Below are positions 33,201 to 39,868 of a DNA stretch of 64,000 nt, one piece after another. A program made the position numbers and the translations under genes. This DNA is from RH-AL1 sp964235705 (GTDB lineage: Bacteria > Pseudomonadota > Alphaproteobacteria > Rhizobiales > Beijerinckiaceae): NCBI GenBank assembly GCA_964235705.1, contig CAXSDP010000007.1, forward strand, positions 29,604 to 93,603. Reading direction: 5' to 3'. The notes under the pieces were generated by a model. The model searched no databases and was not told where the DNA came from. It saw only the letters and a list, made by a program, of their open reading frames with translations. The number at the start of each line of letters is the position of its first letter. Positions within the stretch are counted from its first letter, which is position 1.

Positions 33201-33968
33201 GCCGTCGAACTTGCGGTCGCCGGCGAAGGCGATGTGGTCGACATCGAGGTTCAACCCCATGCCGATCGCGTCGGTGGCGACGATGTAGTCGACGTCGCCG
33301 TTCTGGTACATGTCGATCTGGGCGTTGCGGGTGCGCGGCGAGAGCGCGCCGAGCACCACCGCCGCGCCACCGCGCTGGCGGCGGATCCACTCGGCGATGG
33401 CGTAAACCTCCTCCGCCGAGAAGGCGACCACGGCGCTGCGCGGCGGCAGGCGGGACACCTTGCGCTCGCCGGCGAAGGTGAGCTTGGACATGCGCGGGCG
33501 GGTGATGACGCGGGCGCCGGGCAGCAGGGCGAGCAGCGCGCGCTCCATCGTCTGCGCGCCGATCAGCAAGGTCTCGTCGAGGCCGCGCCGGTTGAGCAGG
33601 CGATCGGTGAAGACGTGGCCCCTGTCGAGGTTGGCGGCGAGCTGGATCTCGTCTATGGCGACGAAGCCCAACTCCAGGTCGCGCGGCATGGCTTCCACCG
33701 TGCACACCCAGTAGCGCGGATGGCGCGGCTTGATCTTCTCCTCGCCGGTGATGAGGGCGACGGCTTCGACGCCGACCTTCTCGACCACCCGGTTGTACAC
33801 CTCGCGCGCCAGCAGGCGCAGCGGCAGCCCGATCATGCCGGTGCGATGCCCCAGCATGCGCTCGATGGCGAAATGCGTCTTGCCCGTGTTGGTGGGGCCG
33901 AGCACGAGGGTCACGTCGCGGGTGCGGTCACGCGGCGAGGGTGGGGCGGCGGCGAACGGAAGGTTCAT
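30234..33968 (-). CDS. SUV3-type DEAD/DEAH-box RNA helicase
   Basis: 1244 residues. The helicase core opens VTLVLGPTNTGKTHFAIERML (Walker A GPTNTGKT, 24-31), motif II DEIQ (106-109), TDAIGMGLNLDVDHIAF, and motif VI QIAGRAGRHLRDGTFG (read in parts). A conserved C-domain follows, then a 350-residue acidic, Pro/Gly/Gln-rich tail with DFGQNPDQAQNSGQIHDLGQ-like text and an Arg/Gly-rich end, closing FAKLAALKAQMEKDGK. ATG at 33968 is chosen; a long upstream extension has no conserved content. Mitochondrial SUV3 relatives unwind RNA for degradation. In many alphaproteobacteria an S4-domain protein, ferredoxin and CarD follow; here oxdC does. Confidence 0.9.
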   Translation of the reverse strand: MNLPFAAAPPSPRDRTRDVTLVLGPTNTGKTHFAIERMLGHRTGMIGLPLRLLAREVYNRVVEKVGVEAVALITGEEKIKPRHPRYWVCTVEAMPRDLELGFVAIDEIQLAANLDRGHVFTDRLLNRRGLDETLLIGAQTMERALLALLPGARVITRPRMSKLTFAGERKVSRLPPRSAVVAFSAEEVYAIAEWIRRQRGGAAVVLGALSPRTRNAQIDMYQNGDVDYIVATDAIGMGLNLDVDHIAFAGDRKFDGWHYRRLNPAEFGQIAGRAGRHLRDGTFGTTGRCSPFDADLVEMLEDHRFDPVGLLQWRNTDLDFASIDALTGSLDVLPGEGGLTRAPLAADQVALEVASRDEEVRKVARNRGDVGRLWECCQIPDYRKLSPAAHAELVLSVYRFVVRAGRIPDEWFARHLNVLDRVDGEIDTLSARIAQVRTWTFIANRPDWLRDPEHWQGVTRRVEDTLSDALHERLAQRFVDRRTSVLRRRLRENAIMEAEITSSGDVTVEGQHVGQLNGFRFTSDPQAAGEEARTLNAAAQKALASEIEGRATRVSEAVDEAFVLANDGLVRWLGEPVGRIGAGAHILEPRVRVIADEQLTGPALELVQRRLDLWIAQHVKKLLGPLAELEKPEGLEGMARGLAFQIAEALGVLERAKVADEIKALPQEARGTLRKMGVRFGAYHIYLPALVKPAPRSLAAQLWALKNGGVEGVKGLDEVPHLASSGRTSFVADQAVPKGFYRAAGFRVCGERAVRVDILERLADLIRPAIAYRPGTTPGDPPAGTADRDGFVVTVGMTSLAGCSGEAFGTILKSLGYVLDRRAGPAITVPLVPKAATEPVKPPADARGPDMPAGHVAEAGRGEAPDAPDARQAEDGDHEQDLSRDFGQNPDQAQNSGQIHDLGQVVDTAEQVTPVQPPDAPVDDLESRVSLARQGELIAAALEGGALDTIEPSPHTAEPVTAGSLAPDQPPTGAEETPVAREVDGVPSDSIQGAEPVAVPAEPTSPDATRSDLVGGGALPVTGIDIAALAVASPDMPGSDLPGSDTALSDEPAAGDPVPADEPPPVPLIEVWRPHRHNAHARRPPDRGPRRPHPGAQAGRQHGDRTAPVGNAPAGAGREMSSRDGSERLPETGAPAADARLPRPEGRGDHGRGGRDFKRGGGDGARPGGGRSRGERRDGGATGGEHNGAPGSGKPGGFGGRRDERRVPSFQTTEKPKPRDRAPDPDSPFAKLAALKAQMEKDGK

Positions 33969-34269
33969 CGGGGTCGCGGGCGCCTTTCTCGGGAAGGTCG
34001 CGGGAAACAGGTCGCGGGAACGCGGGGCCGGGCGGGTCGTCGGGGACGACGGGCACGCCCCTCGGAACCTCCTGAACGAGGGCGTCAAGACCTTGTAACA
34101 CATCGAAGCGCGGACGGCCTGCGGTGTTTCCGCTGCGGACCGGGCATGGGCATGGCCGCCGGTCGGGTGCCGCATGATGCGGCGATGAACCGGCCGAACC
34201 GTTCTGTTAAGGGTCGCCGCGACATCGGCGGGTAGCGGGCGAGGGCGGACGGATGCGGGGAACGGGGGC
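33969..34269. other. intergenic region between divergent genes
   Basis: 301 bases between the helicase and the Pr6Pr gene. GC-rich throughout; no gene, repeat or clear promoter seen. Confidence 0.4.
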
Positions 34270-34938
34270 ATGACGGGGCGGACGCGGCTGGGCGCGCTGC
34301 TGTCGGCCTCCATCGCCTGCTGCGGTTGGACGGCGCTCGCCATCGAACTCGCGATGTCGCTTGAGCGGTCGGGCACCCACGGCATCCCGCTGCCCGAGAC
34401 CCTGTACCTTTACCTGCGCTACTTCACCATCCTCACCAACATCGGCACGGCCGCCCTGATGAGCGTGAGCGCGGCGCGCCTCGGGCGCGGCGCCCCGCTG
34501 CCACCGGCCGGCGTCTACAACGCGGCACTCGCGTACCTCGCCGTCATGTGCGCGACCTACGAGGGGCTGCTGCGGCGCCTATGGTCGCCGCGCGGCATCC
34601 AGTTCGCGACCGACATGACGATGCACGACGTCGTGCCGGCGCTGTTCCTGCTGTTCTGGCTGGGGTTCGCCCTGGGCAAGCGCGCGCGCTGGCGCGACAC
34701 GCTGTGGCTGCTCGCCTACCCCGCCGCCTACCTCGCGGCAACCCTCGCCGCCGGCGCGCTCGGGGCTGGCTACCCCTATGATTTCCTCGACCCAGGCGTG
34801 CTGGGCACCGGCGGCGTCGCGATGGTGGCGGCCGTCTTCCTCGTGGCCTTCGCCGGCCTCGGCCTGGCGGCGACCGCCGCATCGCGGCTGGTCACGCGTG
34901 AGCGCGCTCACGTCATAGTCGCGCTTCGGAAGGATTGA
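34270..34938 (+). CDS. Pr6Pr-family integral membrane protein
   Basis: 222-residue protein with six predicted helices. Family marks are RYFTILTNIGTAALMS in helix 2 (F-x-I-x-T-N) and TMHDVVPALFLLFWL (His-Asp, then Pro) with YPAAYLAATL and YPYDFLDP later in the chain. The family is found in bacteria and fungi and its function is unknown. ATG at 34270 follows a run of G that can serve as a ribosome-binding site. It ends 100 bases before a minus-strand tRNA. Confidence 0.85.
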   Translation: MTGRTRLGALLSASIACCGWTALAIELAMSLERSGTHGIPLPETLYLYLRYFTILTNIGTAALMSVSAARLGRGAPLPPAGVYNAALAYLAVMCATYEGLLRRLWSPRGIQFATDMTMHDVVPALFLLFWLGFALGKRARWRDTLWLLAYPAAYLAATLAAGALGAGYPYDFLDPGVLGTGGVAMVAAVFLVAFAGLGLAATAASRLVTRERAHVIVALRKD

Positions 34939-35040
34939 TGGACCCGTCGGGCGTGGCCGAGGTCGGGCGGCGAACCTGTGCGCCAACTCGTGCGGACGAA
35001 AACAGGGACGGCCGTCAACAAACGCAAGCCATAATTTTAA

Positions 35041-35117
35041 TGGTCGGAGTGAGAGGATTCGAACCTCCGACCCCCTCGTCCCGAACGAGGTGCGCTACCA
35101 GGCTGCGCTACACTCCG
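35041..35117 (-). tRNA. tRNA-Pro (anticodon CGG)
   Basis: On the minus strand a 77-base cloverleaf: acceptor CGGAGTG pairs with CACTCCG, D-arm AGCGCAGCCTGGTAGCGC, anticodon stem-loop CCTCG-TTCGGGA-CGAGG with anticodon CGG, T-arm GGAGG-TTCGAAT-CCTCT, discriminator A and encoded CCA. All stems close. A promoter-like pair lies 39 bases upstream. Confidence 0.97.
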
Positions 35118-35155
35118 ACATCATGGCCGACGCCGCGTGACGTGCCATCGCGCCC

Positions 35156-35183
35156 TTATAAACGCGGGCTCCGGCGCTTACAA
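35156..35183 (-). promoter_or_regulatory. candidate promoter of tRNA-Pro
   Basis: Minus strand: TTGTAA (35183-35178), 16 bases, TTATAA (35161-35156). The -10 box ends 39 bases before the mature tRNA 5' end, leaving a leader of about 30 bases for RNase P. Confidence 0.6.
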
Positions 35184-35209
35184 CCTCCAAGCCGTCGCGA
35201 ACGGCCCTT

Positions 35210-36232
35210 TCAGGACCCTCGCGGCGCTCCGTTCGGGGGCGCCGCGTTCGGAAAGGTCGGGTAGAGGCCCTGGCTGCGACCGAGTTGCTGCACCAGGCCC
35301 AGCACGCTGTCGAGGTGCGGCGTCGCGACGCCGACGGCGCGGCCGAGTTCCTGGACGGCGGTGACGAGGGCGTCGATCTCCATCGGACGCCCTCGCTCCA
35401 GGTCCTGCAACATGGATGTCTTGTGCGCGCCGACCTTGGCCGCCCCGTTGATGCGGCGTTCGACGTCGACGCGGAACGTCACGCCCAACGCCTCGCCGAT
35501 CGCCTGGGCTTCCAACATCATCGAGCGCGACAGCGCCCGCGTGGCCGGATCGGTGGCGATGACGTCGAGCGTGGCGCGGGTGAGCGCGGAGATCGGGTTG
35601 AAGCAGAGGTTGCCCCATAGCTTGACCCAGATGTCGTCGCGGATGTCGTCGAACAGGCGTGGCTTCAGGTTGCCGGCGGTGAACACGTCGACGAGCCTGG
35701 CGAGCCGCTCGCTCTTGCTCCGATCGGGTTCGCCCAGCCCGAACTGGTCGCCGTACATGTGCTGGATGACGCCCGGGGCGACGAGTTCGGTCGCGGGGTA
35801 GACCGTGCAGCCGATGACCCGCTCCGGGCCGATCGCGCGCCACTGCCTGTCGCCGGGATCGACGCTGGCGAGCCGCTTGCCGGCGTGCTCGCCCCCGATG
35901 CCGTGGAAGTACCACCACGGCACGCCGTTCTGCGCCGTGACGACCATCGTGTCCGGCCCGAGCAGCGGCGCCATCGCTTCCGCCTGCTCCCAAGCCTGGT
36001 AGGCCTTGAGGCCGACGATCACGACGTCCTGGGCGCCGAGTTCCTTCGGCTCGAGCGCGGCGTGGACGTCGGCGTGCAGCGTCTCGTCACCGATCTTGAG
36101 CCGCAGCCCGCCGGCCTGGATGGCGGCGAGGTTCGCGCCCCTGGCGATCAGCGAAACGTCGGCGCCGCCGCGCTTGAGCATGACACCCATGTAGCCGCCG
36201 ATCGCACCGGCGCCGAAGATACAAATTCTCAT
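35210..36232 (-). CDS. ketopantoate reductase-family protein; likely oxalyl-CoA reductase (PanE2-like)
   Basis: 340-residue NADPH-dependent 2-oxoacid reductase of the PanE/ApbA family. The Rossmann motif is GAGAIGGYMG (7-16); the family Lys is in IVGLKAYQ, the N-terminal/C-terminal junction in KLWGNLCFNPISALTRAT. Third gene of the frc-antiporter-reductase operon. In Methylobacterium extorquens a PanE-like protein (PanE2) next to oxalate genes was reported to reduce oxalyl-CoA to glyoxylate (recalled). The absence of an oxalyl-CoA decarboxylase gene here fits that route. Classical pantothenate synthesis is the alternative, but the context argues against it. Confidence 0.82.
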   Translation of the reverse strand: MRICIFGAGAIGGYMGVMLKRGGADVSLIARGANLAAIQAGGLRLKIGDETLHADVHAALEPKELGAQDVVIVGLKAYQAWEQAEAMAPLLGPDTMVVTAQNGVPWWYFHGIGGEHAGKRLASVDPGDRQWRAIGPERVIGCTVYPATELVAPGVIQHMYGDQFGLGEPDRSKSERLARLVDVFTAGNLKPRLFDDIRDDIWVKLWGNLCFNPISALTRATLDVIATDPATRALSRSMMLEAQAIGEALGVTFRVDVERRINGAAKVGAHKTSMLQDLERGRPMEIDALVTAVQELGRAVGVATPHLDSVLGLVQQLGRSQGLYPTFPNAAPPNGAPRGS

Positions 36233-36317
36233 CGTTGGTCCCGTCAGGCGCTCGCGCGCTCAAGAATGGTTCGTGTGGATCGCGCCAAGCTTCATGGTCG
36301 GACCTGATGGTCAAGCC

Positions 36318-37793
36318 TCACGCGAGTTCGATCGCCGGGGCGGGTATCGCCAGCCTCGGATCGGGCTCGCCGCGGTTGATGAAGGCGAGCCGCATCGGCC
36401 GCAGCACGAGGAGCGCGATGAGCGCCGCGCCGGCGTTGAGGCACACGGTCACCATGAACACGGCGTGCCAGCCCTGGGTCCTGGCGAGCACGCTCGCCAG
36501 GGGCACCACCAGCGCCGCCACGCCCTTGGCCGTGTACAGCAGGCCCGTGTTGGTCGCGGCGAAGCGCGAGCCGAACGTGTCGCCGCAGGTCGCCGGGAAC
36601 AGGCTGTAGATCTCGCCGAACACGCCGAAGAACACCGCCGAGGCCAGGACGAAGACGAGCGGGGTGTGACCGAAGAAGGCGATCAGCATGAGCATCGTCG
36701 CCGCCGTCAGGAAGGCGATGGCCATGGTCTGCTCCCGCCCGATCCTGTCGGACAGGAAGCCGAAGAGGGGGCGCCCGAAGCCGTCGAGGATGCGGTCGAG
36801 CGAGATGGCGAAGGTGAGGGCCGCCATCGTGAAGCCGGCCAGCGACACCGGAACGTCGGCGACCGCGAAGTCCCGGGCGATCGGCCCGATCTGCGCGGCG
36901 GTCATCAGGCCGCCCGCCGCCACCATCACGAAGGCCGCGTACATGACCCAGAACACGGGCTGCCGCACCACCTCGGTCGGCCGGAGGTTGGCCGCGTTCT
37001 GCGGGATGGCGACGCGCTTCTTGACGGCCGGCCCGGCGTAGATCGGCTTCTTCACGAACAGGGCCAGCACGAGGACGATCATCCCCTGCCCGAGGCCGAA
37101 GACGGTGAAGGCCTGCTGGTACCCGCTCGCGTTGATGGTCGCCGCGATGGGGATCACCGTCACGGCCGCCCCCGCGCCGAATCCGGCGGCGGTGGCGCCG
37201 GCGGCCAGCCCGCGCTTGTCGGGGAACCACTTCAGCGCGCTGCCGACGCAGGTGCCGTAGATGCAGCCGGCCCCGATGCCGGCGACCACGGCGGCGGCGT
37301 AGAGGACCGGCAGCGTCGTCGCCACCGCGTCCAGGCTCCAGGCCGCCGCGATCAGCACGCCCCCGAGCATGATGACCGGGCGCGGACCGAACCGGTCGAC
37401 GAACCACGCCTCCACCGGCACCAGCCAGGTTTCCGTCACCACGAAGATCGTGAACGCCACCTGGACGTCGGCGCGGGTCCAGTGGCGCGCCTTGGCGATC
37501 GGGTCGACGAACAGCGTCCAGCCGTACTGGAGGTTGGCGATCATCGCCATGCAGGCGATGCCGATGGCGAGCTGCACCCACCGGTTCGGAAGGTGCAGTT
37601 CGCAGGCCAGCGGGTTCTCGTGAGCCAGCGAGGCACCGCCCGTCCGCAGGGCATCGCTCGTCGCCAAGGCATCGCTCGTCGCCAAGGCATCGCGCGTCGC
37701 CACGGCGCCCCTCGTCGCCGAGGCCTCCCTGGTCGCCGAGGCCTCCCTGGTCGCCGAGGCATGGAGCTCCGGCACATCTTCGTGGTCACGCAT
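36318..37793 (-). CDS. OFA-family MFS oxalate/formate antiporter-like transporter
   Basis: 491 residues. Twelve helices from NRWVQLAIGIACMAMIANLQYGWTLFVDPI (OxlT signature QYxWTLF) onward; WFVDRFGPRPVIM matches the loop 2-3 motif. Gene order frc-transporter-reductase supports oxalate import. ATG at 37793 has GGGAGGA 4-5 bases upstream, so the unusual N-terminal extension is translated: residues about 12-48 are six ASATRE-type hexapeptides encoded by an 18-bp repeat. The extension is cytoplasmic and presumably disordered. OxlT itself lacks it. Confidence 0.9.
   Translation of the reverse strand: MRDHEDVPELHASATREASATREASATRGAVATRDALATSDALATSDALRTGGASLAHENPLACELHLPNRWVQLAIGIACMAMIANLQYGWTLFVDPIAKARHWTRADVQVAFTIFVVTETWLVPVEAWFVDRFGPRPVIMLGGVLIAAAWSLDAVATTLPVLYAAAVVAGIGAGCIYGTCVGSALKWFPDKRGLAAGATAAGFGAGAAVTVIPIAATINASGYQQAFTVFGLGQGMIVLVLALFVKKPIYAGPAVKKRVAIPQNAANLRPTEVVRQPVFWVMYAAFVMVAAGGLMTAAQIGPIARDFAVADVPVSLAGFTMAALTFAISLDRILDGFGRPLFGFLSDRIGREQTMAIAFLTAATMLMLIAFFGHTPLVFVLASAVFFGVFGEIYSLFPATCGDTFGSRFAATNTGLLYTAKGVAALVVPLASVLARTQGWHAVFMVTVCLNAGAALIALLVLRPMRLAFINRGEPDPRLAIPAPAIELA
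37651..37758. repeat. coding 18-bp tandem repeat, 6 units, in antiporter N-terminus
   Basis: Six units: gcatcgctcgtcgccaag twice (37651, 37669), gcatcgcgcgtcgccacg (37687), gcgcccctcgtcgccgag (37705), gcctccctggtcgccgag twice (37723, 37741). Identical neighbours at both ends show recent duplication. Encodes A-x-A-T-R/S-E/D hexapeptides. Confidence 0.92.
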
Positions 37794-37915
37794 GGGGTCC
37801 TCCCTCCCGCCGTCCGGTTTTTATCAACCGGTTCGGTTCGTCACGCGGCGGTCACGGCCGTTCGCGGCCGCCCGTCCCGATGGCCCTTCACCCGGGACGC
37901 GCTTCCGCGGGCTTG

Positions 37916-39193
37916 TCATTCGGCGGCATGGCGCAGCGGCGGGGCGAGCGCGCCGGAATCGTGGATCGCGGCGATCTTGGCGGCGTCGAACCCGAGCACG
38001 TCGCGCAGCACCTCGTCGGTGTGCTCGCCGAGCAGGGGCGAGCGCCCGACCTCGCTCGCCGAGTCCGACAGCTTGATCGGGTTGCCGACGGTGATGTAGG
38101 GGCCGCGCTCGGGGTGGTCGACCTCCACCACCGTCCCGGTCACGCGCAACGACGCGTCGTCGGCGATCTCCTTCATCGACAGGATCGGGCCGCACGGGAT
38201 GTCGAGCGGGTTGCAGATGGCCATGACTTCCATCTTGGTGTGGGTCTTGGTCCAGCCCTCGATCGTGTCGAAGATGAAGGTCAGCTTGTCGAGGCGCGCC
38301 TCGGCCGTCGCGTAGCCGGGATCGGTCTTCCATTCCGGCCGCTCGATGACGTCGCAGATCTTGGTCCAGACCGGCGCCTGCGTGATGAAGTAGATGTAGG
38401 CGTCGGGGTCGTGCTCGTAGCCCTTGCACTTCAGGATCCAGCCGGGCTGGCCGCCGCCCGAAGCGTTGCCGGCGCGCGGCACCGCCTCGCCGAAGGGACG
38501 ACCCTCGCCGAAGCGCGGGTACTCCCTCAGGGGCCCGTGGGCGAGCCGCTGCTGGTCGCGCAACTTGACGCGGCAAAGGTTGAGCACGGAGTCCTGCATC
38601 GCCACGGTGACGCGCTGGCCCCGCCCGGTGGCGGTGCGCTGGAACAGCGCCGTCACGATGCCCAGCGCCAGGTGGAGGCCTGACCCGCTGTCGCCGATCT
38701 GCGCGCCGGTGACGACCGGCGGCCCGTCCTCGAAGCCGGTGGTCGAGGCCGCGCCGCCGACGCATTGCGCGACGTTCTCGTACACCTTGCAATCCTCGAA
38801 GGGGCCGGGACCGAACCCCTTGATGGAGGCGACCACCATCCTGGGGTTGATCTCCTGGATCTTGTGCCAAGGCAGGCCCATGCGGTCGAGCACGCCCGGT
38901 CCGAAATTCTCGACGAGCACGTCGCACGCCACGATCAACTCCTCCAGCACCGCCCGGCCGGTCCGGTTCTTGGTGTCGAGCGTGATCGAGCGCTTGTTAT
39001 GGTTCAGCATGGTGAAATACAGGCTGTCGACGTGGGGGATGTCGCGCAACTGCGCCCGCGTGATGTCGCCGACACCTGGCCGCTCCACCTTGATCACGTC
39101 GGCCCCGAACCAGGCCAGCAACTGCGTGCAGGTCGGACCGGATTGAACGTGCGTGAAATCGAGGACGCGGATCCCGTCCAAAGCCTTGCCCAT
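37916..39193 (-). CDS. frc: formyl-CoA:oxalate CoA-transferase
   Basis: 425-residue class III CoA-transferase moving CoA from formyl-CoA to oxalate. It matches Oxalobacter Frc along its length: LDGIRVLDFTHVQSGPTCTQ at the start (Gln17), DSLYFTMLNHNKRSI, catalytic Asp168 in IGDSGSGLHL, and the glycine loop ASGGGQPGW with LKCKGYEHDPDAYIYF. ATG at 39193 gives the usual 'M-x-KALDGIxVLDFTHVQ' start with GAGGGGGG 9 bases upstream; ATG at 39202 adds three residues. First gene of the oxalate operon; 122 bases before the antiporter. No oxc is visible in the window. Confidence 0.95.
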   Translation of the reverse strand: MGKALDGIRVLDFTHVQSGPTCTQLLAWFGADVIKVERPGVGDITRAQLRDIPHVDSLYFTMLNHNKRSITLDTKNRTGRAVLEELIVACDVLVENFGPGVLDRMGLPWHKIQEINPRMVVASIKGFGPGPFEDCKVYENVAQCVGGAASTTGFEDGPPVVTGAQIGDSGSGLHLALGIVTALFQRTATGRGQRVTVAMQDSVLNLCRVKLRDQQRLAHGPLREYPRFGEGRPFGEAVPRAGNASGGGQPGWILKCKGYEHDPDAYIYFITQAPVWTKICDVIERPEWKTDPGYATAEARLDKLTFIFDTIEGWTKTHTKMEVMAICNPLDIPCGPILSMKEIADDASLRVTGTVVEVDHPERGPYITVGNPIKLSDSASEVGRSPLLGEHTDEVLRDVLGFDAAKIAAIHDSGALAPPLRHAAE

Positions 39194-39644
39194 CGTGCCC
39201 ATCCCCCCTCGTCGACGCTCAAAGGACGTTCATCACGACCCAGGCTGTCTTGTTTCCTTCGCTAAAGTACAAGCCGTCCAAACGAAGTTCAACCGCTTTG
39301 GCGTCCAATCCGACGATTAACGAGATCCGTGTAACGAGCCAACGAGGGCGTTTATGTAAGATCAACACGGGGCCAGCGCGAAGGCAAGGCTTGCGCGGGG
39401 CCGCACGTCTCTTCCGCCGTCCACACGAATGTCTCCTTAACACAAATGTCTGTTTCGATTGGTCCGGCGGAAAGAGCATTTCCTCCTTTCAAAGGCACTC
39501 GGCGACCTGGCTCCGTTGACGGGAGCCGCGCGGTCGCGCAGGCTCGGCCAACGCATCGGCCATCGCGCCGGGCCGTCGGCTTCGACCCGCTCGTCGCATC
39601 CCCGCCCGTTCGCGGGGGCATCGACCGACCCGGTGGGCGCGGAG

Positions 39645-39725
39645 GGTCTTGCGTGACTGGGGTCTTGCGTGAATGGGGTCTTGCGTGAATGGGGTCGCTC
39701 CGTGAGTGAGGTCGTCCATGAATGG
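39645..39725. repeat. 16/17-bp tandem repeat, 5 units, overlapping the ThDP gene start
   Basis: Units: ggtcttgcgtgactgg (39645), ggtcttgcgtgaatgg (39661, 39677), ggtcgctccgtgagtga (39693), ggtcgtccatgaatgg (39710). Each has a G-rich or GAGG stretch 6-7 bases before GTG or ATG. The last unit supplies the ATG used by the ThDP-enzyme gene. Confidence 0.9.
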
Positions 39726-39744
39726 CGCTGAAAGTCTCGTCCGC

Positions 39745-39844
39745 NNNNNNNNNNNNNNNNNNNNNNNNNNNNNNNNNNNNNNNNNNNNNNNNNNNNNNNN
39801 NNNNNNNNNNNNNNNNNNNNNNNNNNNNNNNNNNNNNNNNNNNN
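39745..39844. other. assembly gap of 100 N
   Basis: Exactly 100 unknown bases, the usual placeholder for a gap of unknown size. The 51 bases on its left (39694-39744) are identical to the 51 on its right (39845-39895), so two contig ends overlap and may simply join with no missing sequence. Confidence 0.95.
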
Positions 39845-39868
39845 GTCGCTCCGTGAGTGAGGTCGTCC

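Larger units (their letters stand above)
39194..39868. other. intergenic region with tandem array and assembly gap
   Basis: 675 bases between divergent genes. 39230-39450 is AT-richer and should contain the frc promoter. 39645-39725 is a tandem array, 39745-39844 is unknown bases, and 39694-39744 is repeated identically at 39845-39895. No gene is supported here. Confidence 0.5.

Noticed and set aside
30993..34235. Plus-strand open frame of over 1000 codons opposite the SUV3 helicase
   Set aside because: Its translation is a low-complexity antisense shadow (Arg/Gly/Asp-rich), common in 70% GC DNA; the minus strand carries full helicase motifs.
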